Part shown: in pieces, positions 1 through 11,966 of the stretch
How positions within the stretch are numbered: the stretch's first letter is position 1
Layout: the number at the start of each line of letters is the position of its first letter
DNA from: Hypericum androsaemum
Taxonomy: Eukaryota > Streptophyta > Magnoliopsida > Malpighiales > Hypericaceae
Direction of reading: 5' to 3'
NCBI GenBank assembly: GCA_963995505.1
Contig: OZ023193.1
Span: 2,480,001 to 2,544,000 of the forward strand
Length of the DNA: 64,000 nucleotides
The notes under the pieces: model-generated
What the model was told of the DNA's origin: nothing
Seen by the model: only the letters and a program-made list of their open reading frames with translations
Database searches by the model: none
Translations under genes and position numbers: made by a program

Positions 1-2261
1 TTGTTACTACTTGTAATAATTACATTCAAATCTTACAATAATAAAGAGAACTTCTTTTTTTTTGGTCCGACAATATAAAAATGTCAAAAATGCTCCTCTT
101 TGTAAAAGAAACCTCCCATCACGCATCGTTTTTTTTTGAAAAAATTGTGGCACAATTACGGATCTTGAACAGTCGTTGGGATTCGATCCTCCCACCTCAT
201 ACTTAAAGACTGATATCGTATCTATTAGACCATCCTCCCACCTCTTCGCTTCTACTTCTTCTTTGGGATTTTCTTTTCCGTTTTATTCTTCTTGGAGCGA
301 TCTCTCTCTCTCTCTCTGGGTTTTTCTTTGTTTATTATATAATAATATACAGGGGGCAACGCGTGCGAGTTAGGATGGATGGATGAAACGCTGTCGTTGG
401 CCTATGCTATATTTGCCTTTAGGTAGGTTCCAATTTCTTCCTTCTTTTTTTTTTCAAAACTTTATATATTCAGACACATAATTGATTAGTTAATTCAAAC
501 TTAAATATATCATAATAATAGATGACATTAAAAAAACATTGCCTTCCATTCCAATGATTGAAGGCAATATTGACTTCTAAAAAAAAATATTGAAAATTCA
601 GGAATTGTATTATTCTCAGCGATGATGCGAAGCTAGGACGTGGCCTCCAAGCTCAGTCAAGGTGGACATGCAGGAGGGGACTACTGGCACCAAGACCTCC
701 TCTGCTGCGGGTTTCCAGAAGCTCTCTCCGATGCGCATGCAAATCCTTCGAAGCTTATGATCGTCTCTTGGCATTCTTTATATCTTTCATGGGCTTAGGC
801 CAAGTTAATCCAAGGGATGGGCCACGATAGTGTTTTCTTGGGAGTTTAGAATAGACTGTGTAGCTTTCTCAAGGAAGGATTTTTCTTTTCATGTTCATGT
901 CAAGACTACTCCCCATATTTGCCCAAATTATGGCACTATTGTGTTGTTATTTGGGTTTTTATGGGTCAGGCATCACATATGTATGTAACACGGAGTAGGA
1001 AAACAATTTTGTAATTGTGGTATTATCGATAGGGAAAATCTTTTTCTGGTGTAATTTTTTATCACTGAATTTTGCTGTATCAGGGATTTAACGAGACTGG
1101 CGATCACGGGAGTGCGAGTTCTGCTTACGACATTTATCTTAATAAAATTATACTTTAAAAAAATGTGAACAAAGTAGGAGTGAACGGGCATTTTTTATAA
1201 AAGAATTCAAGAAGATCCAAAAAAATTAATAAACAATATATTTTGCAGATTTTAAAAGAGAACGACACTCGCATTGCGTGTGACTAGTTCTTAATAAAGC
1301 AAACGATACTAAATGAAAAAATCCCTGGCGAGCTCGAAAAGGGGAAAGAAATCCGCACAACCAAAATCAGCTAATCTTAAAAATCCCATAAAAAAAGGAA
1401 AGAAATGAACATTTCTTTTGAGAGACGGTGGTCTAAGGGAACAGACCTTAGAGAAGAAGTTGAAGCAGTGGTCTTCGGCCATTTGAGAGAGAGAGAGAGC
1501 TCGAGAAAGTGTAGAAAAGATTTATCTATTTTCAATTTTTTTCGGTTGGAAGGTCCTTGTGTTGTGTCTCGCCATTTTAAGCTTAAACCCAGAAATGAAA
1601 AAAGGAAGAAAAAAAGTGGGAAATTAGAGAAAGAGAGAGCCTTGAACAGATTAGTTATTATTAAAGCCACAAGCAAGGCTTCTCGTGAAGAAATCAGTAT
1701 GCTTAGATTCTGTAAAGGACCGTTGCACGCTCGCTCTCGACCCTCGTTCCCTTATTTGCTGGTTGGTATCCTATATTTTTGTCAAATTCAGTTTTGGTTT
1801 GGTTACATTGTCTCTGTCCCGAATTTAAATTAATTAATTAATCGATTAAGAGTCAAATATTATAAATCGAAAAATAATAATTGAAGGAGCTTTTTATTGT
1901 TTAGATAAGTTTAAATTTAATTAGCTCGTATAATATGAGTTGCACCAGACTTGTTAAATTGTCGGAGAGTAACAATTGAATCTAATGTATATCTATTTTG
2001 ATAAGGGATTTTATTGAATGATAACTACAAGTAGGATATGATTTTTAAATTGTGAAAATTTCTTCTACCAAGTATTTAATATTATGCAATTTCTAGTATT
2101 TCGAACTCGACATTTTTAAGTTAAAAAAAAAATTTGTCACTTTATTTAAGTGATTGTTGTTGCCTTAATACTTAGTACACCCTTTATGATATGAATGCCA
2201 ATGAAAACTCCCACGGTGTCATATAAACAGTTTATTCGTAGGTGGCCAGAGTGTATTATAG
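1..2261. other. AT-rich intergenic region, no gene recognised
   Basis: Open frames here are short, overlap on both strands and carry no recognisable domain. A (CT)n run lies near 299-317. Around 600-800 there is a GC-richer patch that may be an old transposon remnant, but no ends or duplications were found. Confidence 0.5.
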
Positions 2262-3736
2262 TTAAATTAAGGAAAAAGTCTACTTTAGTACCGTGTAGTA
2301 TCACAAAAAATCAAGTTAGTACCTTGTGGTTTAAAACGTATCAATTGAGTCAAACTTATTCAAATTAAAATCAATTAGAGCCCCGGGCAGCTGCCCGGAC
2401 CCTTCCCGTCCTGCCCGAAGCTTGCCCGACTACACATCAGCAGTCGTTGATGATGTGGCACGATGTGTACATCCATTCTCTCCCCCCTTCCCCTCCCTCT
2501 CTCTCTCTCTCTTCCCTCTCTCTCTCTCCCCTCCGCCCCCTTCCTCTCCTGCAACCTCAAGCCACCATTTTCTTTGTTAATTTTTTGCAAAATCCAATAA
2601 TCAACCAAAAATATTGATTAAAGCCACTATTGCTTTACAGATTTAATCCCTAAGACCACCAAGTTCTCAACCTAGAAAATTAAGATTTTGTCGTAAAAAA
2701 ACATCACCTTCAACCTATAGAATATTGACCAATAATCCAGAAACTCAAGCAAATAATCAACCAAGAATATTGAATCACTTTTCCTTTTATCAATGACTTG
2801 AACAAATCAATTGAATCAACACATCAACAATTGGACAAAATTGCTTCATCAAGATGTGGCAACTGTCAAGAGAGGAAGGAATGGAGGGGGGCGTCCGTTG
2901 CAACGACAATAAAATATCTGTTGCTAAAGTAACAAACACAATTCGAAGAGTATCTTCTTAATCCAATTTTCCTCTAAACCTTGGAAGACTTGAAGTTCTT
3001 GAAGAACCACAAAAAGTATTTAGTTCCACCGGGTGGAGCTCACCGGCAGAGATCAGGCCGTCGCAGTTTTGGTCTTATAAATCGAAGGCGTGGCGGAGCT
3101 CTCGCCGGAGGAGGAAGACGACTGGCCCTGACCAACATCCGCGAGACCTGGGTTGCTAAGACCAGTCCAATCACAGCTAACATCTGCCAAATCTGGAAAG
3201 TCGAAGACTGACTCGATCTGCATAACCGCCTCAAGGCTAGCCACGACCGCGCTCACCCGAAGCTTGACCCACCTTCTAACCTAGGTTAAAGCTCATCCAG
3301 ACAACCTAGGTCAAGCCATGTCCGTCTTCTGCATGAACTCGTCGTCCACAGTCCCAGGGATGGCCGGGGCTCTCTATCGTGAAGGTCTCCGTCGATGTGC
3401 TGGGTACTTGTCTCATCATCGTTTGATTGTTCCTAAGTGGAGATCTCAGAAATTTCTGGGTTTTTTGGGGAGAAGGAGCAGGAGAGGGGAGGGGGGGGGG
3501 GGGGTGTTGGTGGATGAAGAGGGGGGCGCCACATCGTTAACGAATGGTGATGTGGCCCGTCCAGATGGTCGGGCAAGCTTCGAGCAGGACGAGAAGGGTC
3601 CGGGCAGCTGCCCGGGCCTCTAATTAATTTTAATTGGAATAAGTTTGACTCAATTGATACGTTTTAAACTACTGGATACTAACTTGATTTTTCGCGATAC
3701 TACAGAGTACTAAAATAGACTTTTCTCTTAAATTAA
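2262..3736. mobile_element. Non-autonomous Mutator-like element (MULE), 1457 bp, with 9-bp target duplication
   Basis: The element spans 2271-3727. It is flanked by the direct repeat TTAAATTAA at 2262-2270 and 3728-3736, the 9-bp target duplication expected of Mutator superfamily transposons. The ends are inverted repeats of about 130 bp: the left arm starts GGAAAAAGTCTACTTTAGTA and the right arm, reverse-complemented, starts GAGAAAAGTCTATTTTAGTA. Both arms end in a GGGCAGCTGCCCGG palindrome. No transposase is encoded. The GC-rich interior (about 2950-3560), with short frames, a (CT)n run near 2496-2527 and a long G run near 3491-3504, could be captured host sequence (Pack-MULE), but no captured gene was recognised. 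The element at 13770-14125 belongs to the same family. Confidence 0.88.
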
Positions 3737-3948
3737 TGATTTCGCATTACTGGAAAATTAATGAATTCCTACCTCTTTTTGGGTTCCCTAATTAATAATT
3801 GATGTCATTAGGGAACAGTGGTAGACTTTCATTATAATTATCATTGTTGTATTCAGTTACATTCAATGATATTGTATCATATCTATAGGTACAGATACCG
3901 AAAAATACTTAAAATCAATCAATAAACAAGTTATTCTAAGTTATCAAG

Positions 3949-5110
3949 AGCTTTTGAATTTTTTTTAGAAGGGTGGCGCGAAGCCTATATTAAATAGCGG
4001 ATGACAAACAGAGAGAGAAAGACATAAACATAGAACGAAGACGCTAAAACAACAAACGAAACCAAGCCTAGCAGTGACAGAGAGGCATGGGTAAAGGCCA
4101 GGGGCGGACGAAAGACTACGAGAGCCGAACGTCCAAAGGGAAAGCTACCGAGACAAGCTACGGCTAATAACCACAAGGTCATATCATAGACACAACCTCG
4201 TGGGCATTTGAATGCCTACAAGATGCACGCAAATGAATGTCAAGATCGAACAAGTCCAATCAAGGCAAGGCTATCCACCTGCAACAACAGGTAGATTTCG
4301 AGAATCGAACAAATCTCAATTCAAGCGAAGGTCTATCCAAGCAAAAGCAAATACAGATAAAGCTAAACCAGAGCTCAAAGAAACCACTAAATAGAGGTGC
4401 CTCGGGGGCTAAAACAACACACAAAATGACAAAAGGCCACAGAACAGCAACATCGTAGTAAAAGCTTAAGCAAAAGCAATCGAAATCAAAAGAAAGCATA
4501 TAACAGATAAAACTGAACACAATCGAACCGGGGGGGAGGTCGAAGGAGACCAGGCCCCCCGGCTGCCACTAGTGGCTATGCTAGTTTAGTTAGGAGAAGG
4601 GAGCAGCCCCGCCACTGGTGTAGAGTGAGAAGCAAACAAACAGGGGCGTCGAGCGGCAGTCAGGGATGAGGCTTAGAGGCAGGAGCAGCGACCAAGGACA
4701 GCGAGGCTGAACGACGGTGGATGGTGGGGATGGACGAGGGACAACGATTGAAAGATGGTGAAAGGCGGATGAACAAGCGACCAGGGTTAGTAAGCGGAGA
4801 TCAGGCGAGGCTGAACTGGTGAGCTTGAGGGACGAAGATCGGGAGAGCACGAGGTGGTGAACTCGAGCACGGTCAGATATGGGCCGAGCAGGAGCAACTG
4901 CGGGACGGTGGGCTGAGGACAGAAGGTGAAAGGTGGATGTGGATGGAAGAGAGACGATGAAAGGTGGAGGTGGGGGAGGGCGGCGGTGGAAAGAAAAAAG
5001 GAAAAGTCCTAATAAAAGGGAGGAAAAGCTCCACTTGGGAGAGGAAAGCTCCACCTTTTTTTTTGAAGGGACAAAAAACCACAATCTTCAATGGTTCTAA
5101 AAGCTTTTGA
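3949..5110 (-). mobile_element. Non-LTR retroelement insertion (SINE-like or internally deleted LINE), inverted
   Basis: The direct repeat AGCTTTTGA occurs at 3949-3957 and 5102-5110. Directly inside the left copy is a T-run (poly-A tail on the minus strand) and then inserted sequence to about 5101. Read on the minus strand it has a pyrimidine-rich start, a GC-rich middle, a T-rich end and the tail. It has no reverse transcriptase. The 164-residue minus frame at 4590-5084 is low-complexity Pro/Ser-rich and is not considered a gene. The tail and variable-length duplication indicate target-primed reverse transcription; the family is not identified. Confidence 0.55.
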
Positions 5111-5349
5111 GTTTCGACTCTCGAAAAAATAATATTAGTTTCCGTGGGTGAGAAAGATGGGCTGAGGAACAGAGGAGAGGCTTATTTTGAGGCCTCAGAG
5201 GGTAGTGGGTGGGCCGGGAGAGTGGAGTTTTACGAGAGTATAGGCCAGGGTCATATTTTTGTCTACACCAATAAAATGAAGAGAGGGGTGTCCTAATCCA
5301 GAAGTTAGTGACTTAGTGGAGTTTATCCACCGGGCCTGAAGTTAGGAGG

Positions 5350-5962
5350 AGAACTGTGATACCCCGTAGATGATATATTCTGTCTGAAAAATTTAAGTGA
5401 TTTGATTGGTACTATCCATACCAACAAGGTGCACCTTCTTTTTTGACACACATCATGAGAGAACTCCAAAGTTAAATGCATTTGGCCAGGAGTATGATCA
5501 GGATTGGTGACCTCCTGGAAAGTTTTCGGGATGCGTGTGAGTGAGAACAAAATACGCTGGAAAAGACCTATGTTAGTCTGTGGAGACAGTCGGTTGGATC
5601 ACATGGTGTTACATTTGGTATCAGAGCAAATACGATCCTGAGACTGTTCTGTGTTCTGTCTGGTGCGATGAGGATGTCGCGTATTTAAGGAGGATGAATG
5701 TGATACCCCGTAAATGATATGTTCTGTCTGAAAGCTTTAAGTAATTTGATTGGTACTGTCCATACCAACAATGTCCACCTTCTTTTCTGGCACATATCCT
5801 GAGAGAACTCTAAGGTTAAACGCGTTTGGCCAGGAGTAGAAACAGGATGGGTGACCTCCTGGGAAGTTTTCGGGATGCGTATGAGTGAGGGCAAAATATG
5901 ATGGAAAAGACCCGTGTTGGTCTGTGAAGATAGTCGGTCGAATCACGGGACGTTACAAGAAC
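5350..5962 (+). mobile_element. Complete TRIM retrotransposon (603 bp, two 259-bp LTRs)
   Basis: A terminal-repeat retrotransposon in miniature. LTRs lie at 5355-5613 and 5699-5957, both 259 bp, starting TGTGATACCCCG and ending GTTACA. The 85-bp interior begins with a primer-binding site for initiator methionine tRNA (TGGTATCAGAGC at 5616-5627) and ends with a short purine-rich tract (AAGGAGGATGAA). The 5-bp target duplication AGAAC sits at 5350-5354 and 5958-5962. Nothing is encoded, so enzymes must come from an autonomous partner. The LTRs have diverged at a number of positions, so the insertion is not very recent. Confidence 0.93.
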
Positions 5963-6412
5963 ATTGGACCTTTTTATGGGATAAATAAATGCAATCTCTA
6001 TGTTTTACTTATTTTTTGGAACGAGAGAATTTATCCAAATAGTAAAGAATTTTAGAATTTAAGTTTGTAAATAGAAAACACATATTGATATTTGAGGGTG
6101 TTCGAGTTTGTACATTGGAAGTGGCAAAAAAAATTCTGACCATAGTTTTGTAGTACCTTGTAGACGATCACGTCGTTATATTAAGTACTTGGTGGAAATA
6201 TGACTTACAGCAAGCCACCTTTGACGGATCTGTCCGCATAGGAGCACACTTAATCTTATCCATGGGAATCTCAACAACAACAATCTAAAGACCTCAAAAA
6301 ATCTTTGTACTCATTCAACTAGAACGACAATGCATCTTACCTCGTTGGCCAAGTTTGGCCAACCCATAAAATTTAAATACACAAAAAAACACTGTTCGTA
6401 CCCCGAGCCTCT
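5963..6412. other. Intergenic, nothing recognised
   Basis: AT-rich spacer between the TRIM element and the next MULE. No conserved frame, repeat end or RNA gene was seen. Confidence 0.5.
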
Positions 6413-7646
6413 TTATTTTTTTAAAAAAGTACACTTTAGTACTTGTAGTTTAATATTTTTTGCGTGGAGTACTATGTGGTTTAAAACTGGTAATTGAGTT
6501 CCTGATGTTTACCAACAATTTTCTGGGCAGGTCCAGGGCAGCTGTCCGCCTAAACTCGCTCAAAATGACGTCATTTTTTAGCCGACATGGCAGCCACGTG
6601 GCGACCGGGAGGGTTAAATTAAAGCTGATGTGTAATCTAATAAATTACCAAAATAGCCACTAGTTTTTTATATATTTCAAAAAGCCTCTCATTCTTCTCT
6701 CTCCTCCTCGGAAACTCACTCTCGTTGACAAAAAGAGGAGGAGAACAGCAAGCTGATGTGTGATCTCGGGTGACTACATGAACTACACCGACCATATCCC
6801 CGCCACCCCGGACAACCAGCCCGTGGAACGACGCCGACAAATCCACCCAGCACCGGCGAAGACCCTACTGGAACTCGCGACCACGCTCCTCCAGGTCTCT
6901 GACATCGATGATGACTCCGGCACCGGCAGAGACAACTCCTTTGGAGCTGATCTGATCGACGAGCTCGATGTCATCCTCGTCTCCGACGACGACCAGTCGT
7001 CCCTCACCAAAGACGCTGAGAGGGCAGTGGTCTTCGAGGTTTTCGGCAGCGAGCAAAAGAACTTGGACTAGAGGCGGTGGGTCTGAAGAAGCTCCGCAAT
7101 TTTGATATTAAATTCAAAACTGAGCTTCGTGACCGAACCCAGAATGGAGGAGGAGGAGAGGTTCAGCTTCGAGATCAAACCCAGAGTGATGGGAGAAAGC
7201 GGAAGGCAACAAAGGCTTGGAGGTGTCACTATCGTCCGGGACGTCGATGACTGGGATTTGCAGCTCCCGATCTCTCTCCCCGCGTTCTCTACTCCCCATA
7301 ACGATCACCGATTAGATGACTAATGGAAATCGTTTATTCATGGCCTTCTTGGAATTGGAATTAGATGGCTACCGTGCGTTTTTAATTTCTCATTTCTTGG
7401 AATGAGGGGTTTTTTGAAAAATATAAAAAAACTAGGGAATATTCTGGAAATTCACTTGGTCGCCCCGCCATGTCGGCTCGAAAATGACATCGTTTTGAGC
7501 GAGTTTTGGAAGGTAGCTGCCCTGGACCTATCCGAAAAATTGTTGGTAAATTTCAGAGATTCATTTACCAATTTTAAATCATAGATTATTTTAAGCTGAA
7601 AGCGTGAAACTATAAGATACTAAAGTGTACTTTTCTCTTATTTTTT
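6413..7646. mobile_element. MULE-like element (1216 bp) with 9-bp target duplication; Pack-MULE candidate
   Basis: The element at 6422-7637 is flanked by TTATTTTTT at 6413-6421 and 7638-7646. The terminal inverted repeats begin AAAAAAGTACACTTTAGTAC on the left and GAGAAAAGTACACTTTAGTA on the right (reverse complement). Inverted homology continues into subterminal blocks (about 6530-6580 against 7480-7540). The interior carries GC-richer sequence with plus-strand frames at 6760-7071 (103 residues, acidic, Asp/Ser-rich) and 7102-7323. These could be captured exon pieces, but no family is recognised. The right end lies 331 bp upstream of the CXE-A start codon, so the element may contribute to its promoter. 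Confidence 0.75.
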
Positions 7647-7861
7647 AAAGAGCGGGAGCACTTTGTCCAAATAAACACGATTAATTCTGACCAACTATCT
7701 CAACTTCGCTGCTAAATATAAAAATGTTAAACCAGCTGTATCTCAATGGATCAAATCATGCGACGCCTTATTTTCTACTCTTAGGTTAAATGTACTTTGT
7801 TTAAAAAACACTTGTATCTAACCATTATTAATTAATCAAGCATGATCATGTAAAATTGTTC

Positions 7862-7880
7862 GATAAATATATATATCAAG
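7862..7880 (+). promoter_or_regulatory. TATA-like region upstream of CXE-A
   Basis: An ATAAATATATATAT stretch lies about 95 bp before the CXE-A start codon, a normal distance for a TATA box plus a short 5' leader. The leader after it is CT-rich, common in plant genes. Position is the only support. Confidence 0.4.
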
Positions 7881-7968
7881 GGAAAAATCTCCATCTCACT
7901 CGTCTCTCTCTCTTCCAGCTCGATCCAAATCTCCCCAAAATAGCGTCCCTCCCTTTTCAGCAACATCC

Positions 7969-9407
7969 ATGGAGTCCTCCTCCTCCAACTCCAATTTAGC
8001 CTACGAAATCCCAGGAGTCCTTCTATTGTACAAAGATGGCGGCGCCCAGATACTGCAACAAGTCAACACGATGCCACCCACGGATGACCCGACGACCGGT
8101 GTCCAGTCCAAGGACGTTGTCGTCTCCCATGACAAGGGCCTGTCCGCTCGCCTGTTCATCCCCCGGACGACCGACGTGATCGGCTCCCGGAAGCTGCCGC
8201 TCATTGTGTACATCCACGGCGGCGTCTTTTGCTTCAACCAACCTTCCGCTGTTTGTTACTACGACTTCCTCGTTTCCTTGGTCAACGAAGCAAGTGTTAT
8301 GGTCGCAGCGATCTCGTACAGGAAATACCCGGAATACCCTCTGCCCGTTGCGTTTGAGGACTCCTGGGAGGCGATCAGGTGAGTAATTTTCTGATTGGTG
8401 AAAGCTCAATATAGTCTAAGATCAACCGTAATTAAATTGTTGTCTTAAATATTGGGAAAGACACATCTCTGGTGTAACATGTTACATATTGTTGTGGCAT
8501 GAGCTATTGAAAAAAAGATACGAAGAATTGACGGAGTCTAAAGTTCAATTCTCACAAATAAATTTATCTAGTTTAAAATTTTATCTTCCGAAAAAAACAT
8601 GTTAAATATTATTGAGAAGAACATGCACTATTCGAAAGTCATACACCGATAGAATATTAATTAGTCGATTTGTAAGTATTCCATAACAACTAATATTTAT
8701 AGGTGATTCAAGGACCTCGAACTTACCTTAGTGCGTTTTATGCCTTAGTTATGTATTATCATAGATAATTTTAGGCGATTTGTGCTTACGACTAAACAAT
8801 TTGCTATTGTAGAGATTTTCTTAGTAAATAAATTTTACTTATCTAAATAATTAACATTAAAACATGAGTTTTGATCAGGTGGCTGACTAATTCCCACGTC
8901 CGAAGGGATGGGCCGGAGCCATGGATCAACGAGCACGCCGATTTCGGGAGGGTTTATCTCGTCGGAGACAGTTCCGGCGCGACTATAACCCAACACATGG
9001 GCATCCAAGTTGGGCTCCACGGGCTGAACCGAGGGGTCAACGTCGCCGGGATGGTGCTGGTCCAGCCCTACTTCGCGGATTCCGAAAGGGCCCAGAGCTT
9101 GATGGCCACCATCTTCCCGTCCAGACAGGGGTGGGCGGAGCCCAGGGTGAATCCGGTGGCCGCCGGGCCCGGGCACCTGGCGAGGCTGGGCTGCGACGAG
9201 GCGCTGGTGTGCGTCGCCGGAGATGATCATTTGATAAACTGTGGGCTGAGTTATTACGAGGGTTTGAAGAACAGTGGGTGGGCTGGGAAAGTTGAATTGT
9301 TCGTCACCCAAGGAGAGAAGCATGCTTTTCTTTTCGACGAGCACAGAGATGAGGAGAAGTTTCGGGCTATCGTTCACCGGGTGGCTTGTTTCATTAATGG
9401 ACTATAG
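7969..9407 (+). CDS. CXE-A: class-I plant carboxylesterase, two exons, divergent member
   Basis: Predicted alpha/beta-hydrolase esterase of 312 residues; substrate unknown, no signal peptide, probably cytosolic. Exon 1 is 7969-8378 and exon 2 is 8879-9407; the intron 8379-8878 (GTGAGT...TTGATCAG) splits Arg137 in phase 2. The oxyanion motif is HGGVF (83-87) instead of the usual HGGGF. The nucleophile is Ser168 in GDSSG, with predicted Asp253 and His285 (KHAFLF instead of GHVFHL). The usual YRLAPEH reads YRKYPEY. The intron site differs from that of CXE-B, -C and -D, so this is a separate lineage. A LINE begins 40 bp after the stop codon. Family assignment is firm; substrate and activity are not, because of the altered oxyanion hole. 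Confidence 0.9.
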
Positions 9408-9431
9408 AAATCAGACATCATTGCACGGACT

Positions 9432-11418
9432 AATATAAATTTGAGTTCCCAATAGTGTATGCATTCTTCAATACGCAGACGACACGATCTTGTTTGCGGA
9501 TGCATCTTATGCCGTTATTCGTAACCTCAAGAGAATCCTTGTTTCCTTCTCTCTGGTCTCGGGGCTCACTCTTAATTTTGATAAGTGCTCGGTCATTGGC
9601 TTCAACTTGGAACAAGGTTGGCTGGATCATGTGGTGTCTAATTGGGGGTGCAGGCTATTATCACTTCCTTTCACTTATTTGGGCCTTCCAATTGGGGCCT
9701 CAATGCGTAGGATATCACATTGGGAGCCTGTCTTCGAAGCTTTCGATAACCGCTTGGCTTCTTGGCGGGGTGCTCTCTTATCTTTGGGCGGAAGAGTCAC
9801 AGTCGTTAAATCTGTTCTCTTTAGTATTCCGCTGTACTTCATGTCTCTTTTTCGAATCCCCACCGGAGTGTTGAAACGTCTGGAGACTAAAGTGAAGAAA
9901 TTCTTATGGGCTAGCGATCCTAATAAGAAATGTCTTACGTTTGCTCCTTGGAGCATTGTATGCTTGCCCAAAGACCGTGGGGGTTTTGGTCTGATGCGAC
10001 TGGATTTCCAAAATGAGGCTTTGCTATTGAAATGGATATGGAGGTTCCTCAATGAACCCGGAAGTTTTTGGGCGAGAATTATCAGGGAGATTCATGATCC
10101 GCTAGGCGTAGGGGGGGGATGACTGCGACTTTCCCATCTCTCGTGTCCCTGGAAACCCCCGTTGTTGCGGCCTTTGGTCGAGTATTTGGACGTTGGCAAA
10201 TTCTGATTCTCATCCAGCCTGCACCTTCCGGAAGAATGTTCGTTTCACAATCAAAAGTGGAGACGATGCTAAGTTCTGGAGAGATCCTTGGCTCACTTCT
10301 GAACCACTCCGCGTCCTCTTCCCGCGTTTATACTCCCTGGCCCCAAACAAATTAGCTTTGGTCCGTGACTACTGGACTGCAGATCACAATGGCGGGAGGT
10401 GGTATTTTCGCTGGAGACGTAATCTCTTCGCCTATGAAGAGGACTGCGTTGCTCAACTTACAAGTCTTTTGATGAGCTCTGCTCCGTTGGTTGCGGGTCG
10501 GGACTATTTCTCTTGGCGACCCGATCAGCTGAACGATTTCTCGGTTCACAGCCTTTATGAGCTTCTGTTCTGTGGTTTCTCTACCTCCTCTCCTGGTGTT
10601 CTTACTTGCAAGAGTGCTAAGTTCCTCCCACCTAAGATCAACTACTTCCTATGGTTGGCTCTCCAAGGTTATCTGAAGACACGGGATAATTTGGCCTGCA
10701 TTGGAATGGTCCGACAGCAAGATTCTCTTTGTGTCCTTTGTTACAAGGAGACAGAATCTTCTGACCACCTCTTTTTACATTGTGAATTCACCTCCATGGT
10801 ATGGAGTTACTTTTTGAAATTGCTGGGACTTCAGAGATGTATTGGGTGCTCGGCATTCACTATGCTTGAGGAGTGGATGGGGCTGGTTCATGGGGTCTTT
10901 CTTCAGAAATTGTGGTATTTGATCTTTGCGGCTTGCTGTTGGAACGTCTGGCTGACTCGTAACAGGGCCATCTTCGACCAATGCTCTCCCTCTTTGGATG
11001 GTGTTCTTGTTTCGATAGTGAGATGTGTCTTGGAGTGGAGTTTTTGGTCCGGTTTAGCCAGGGACATTCACTTTCAGGATTCGCTGGTGGCGCTGAACTC
11101 TATGCGGCATGGTATATGACTAGGGAGTCGGTCGGAGATGATTGGCAAACCTCGTTCTTGTTCTCTGGCCGCTGGGTCCTTCATCGCCTGGGCTGTTTGT
11201 TATACTTCTAGATAGCCGATGTTGGCTTCAGGATGTCTTTTTTGTCTCTAGGTAGTTTACTGGGTGGGTTTGGTTTACGTGTTTGATTTCAACACTGGAG
11301 ATCCTAAGCAGTGTTCACTTGTGGTTGTTCTCTCTGCAACTGCAAGCTTGGACTGTTGTACTATTTTATGGTTTTTAATATTACATCTACCTTTCAAAAA
11401 AAAATATAAATTTGAGTT
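9432..11418 (+). mobile_element. 5'-truncated L1-type LINE with 16-bp target-site duplication
   Basis: The insertion spans about 9448-11402 and is flanked by AATATAAATTTGAGTT at 9432-9447 and 11403-11418. A poly-A run precedes the right copy. It carries the 3' half of a LINE ORF2: the reverse-transcriptase YADD motif near 9470, the thumb region (9490-10122) and a zinc-finger-like zf-RVT region (about 10620-10830, with C-x2-C and H-x4-H-type residues). The frame is broken once, at the G-run near 10111-10118, after which reading continues in another frame to 11119. The 5' end (promoter, ORF1, endonuclease) is missing, typical of incomplete target-primed reverse transcription. It lies in the 3' flank of CXE-A, 40 bp after its stop. 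Confidence 0.93.
9448..11119 (+). pseudogene. LINE reverse transcriptase / zf-RVT fragment, frameshifted
   Basis: Coding remnant of the LINE above. The first segment, to 10122, has YADDTILFADAS followed by the LINE thumb signature (FTYLGLPIGA, GGRVTVVKSVL, GGFGLMRL). The second segment, in another frame to 11119, has KFWRDPWL and the cysteine/histidine zf-RVT block (CVLCYKETESSDHLFLHC). The homopolymer frameshift and missing N-terminal half make it non-functional. Confidence 0.88.
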
Positions 11419-11966
11419 AAGTAGAATTTTTGGTGACGAATTTGAGGGTTGGATTCAGTGGATTGTCCTCACTGATGGGGACTAACGCAAACTAATATCA
11501 TTATACATACAAACCAATATCACTTCGCATCCAAACCAATATCACCAGATAGGTTTTGACCATCAGATTTAAAGACAATCAAATCTGACCGCCCAAATTT
11601 AGTCCCTCCGTATGAACATCTTTTATGTAGTCCCCACTGAATTCGAAATCTAATCTAGAACAACGTCATTATTAGTGAATTTAAATATTTGTTATCAATT
11701 GCAATCAGAATTAAAATATGTAATGATTTTGGTCACAAGAATTTGGATGATGCACTAATTAATTTCTTTCCTAAGCTGCTTTTACCCTCTAACCAAACTG
11801 ACCATAATTGTCGCTGTATCCATCTAATTTGGATGGGCTGCCATTACGCACTTGCCAACTATAAAATCGTTTCCTTCTATAACTAATCACAAATTCTCTT
11901 TTCCTCTGATTATATAACAAAACCTTAGTGTCTTTCAATTGTATTTAAAAAATCCACACCCGCAAA
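11419..11966. other. Spacer and presumed promoter of CXE-B
   Basis: AT-rich sequence from the LINE to the CXE-B start codon. A TATATAA box at about 11911-11917 lies some 50 bp before the ATG, giving a very short leader. No other element was recognised. Confidence 0.45.

Noticed and set aside
150..200. tRNA-like B-box (GGGATTCGATCCTCCC)
   Set aside because: No matching A-box or cloverleaf arms around it; no tRNA gene was found in the window.
1405..1833. Plus-strand 142-codon frame near the window start
   Set aside because: No recognisable domain, overlaps an open antisense frame, composition like the surrounding AT-rich DNA.
2385..2398. GGGCAGCTGCCCGG palindromes as regulatory sites
   Set aside because: They occur as inverted-arm parts of MULE elements (also 3602-3616 and near 14010-14022), not near gene starts.
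4590..5084. Minus-strand 164-codon frame, Pro/Ser/Leu-rich
   Set aside because: Low-complexity translation inside a non-LTR insertion; no domain and several overlapping frames of the same kind.
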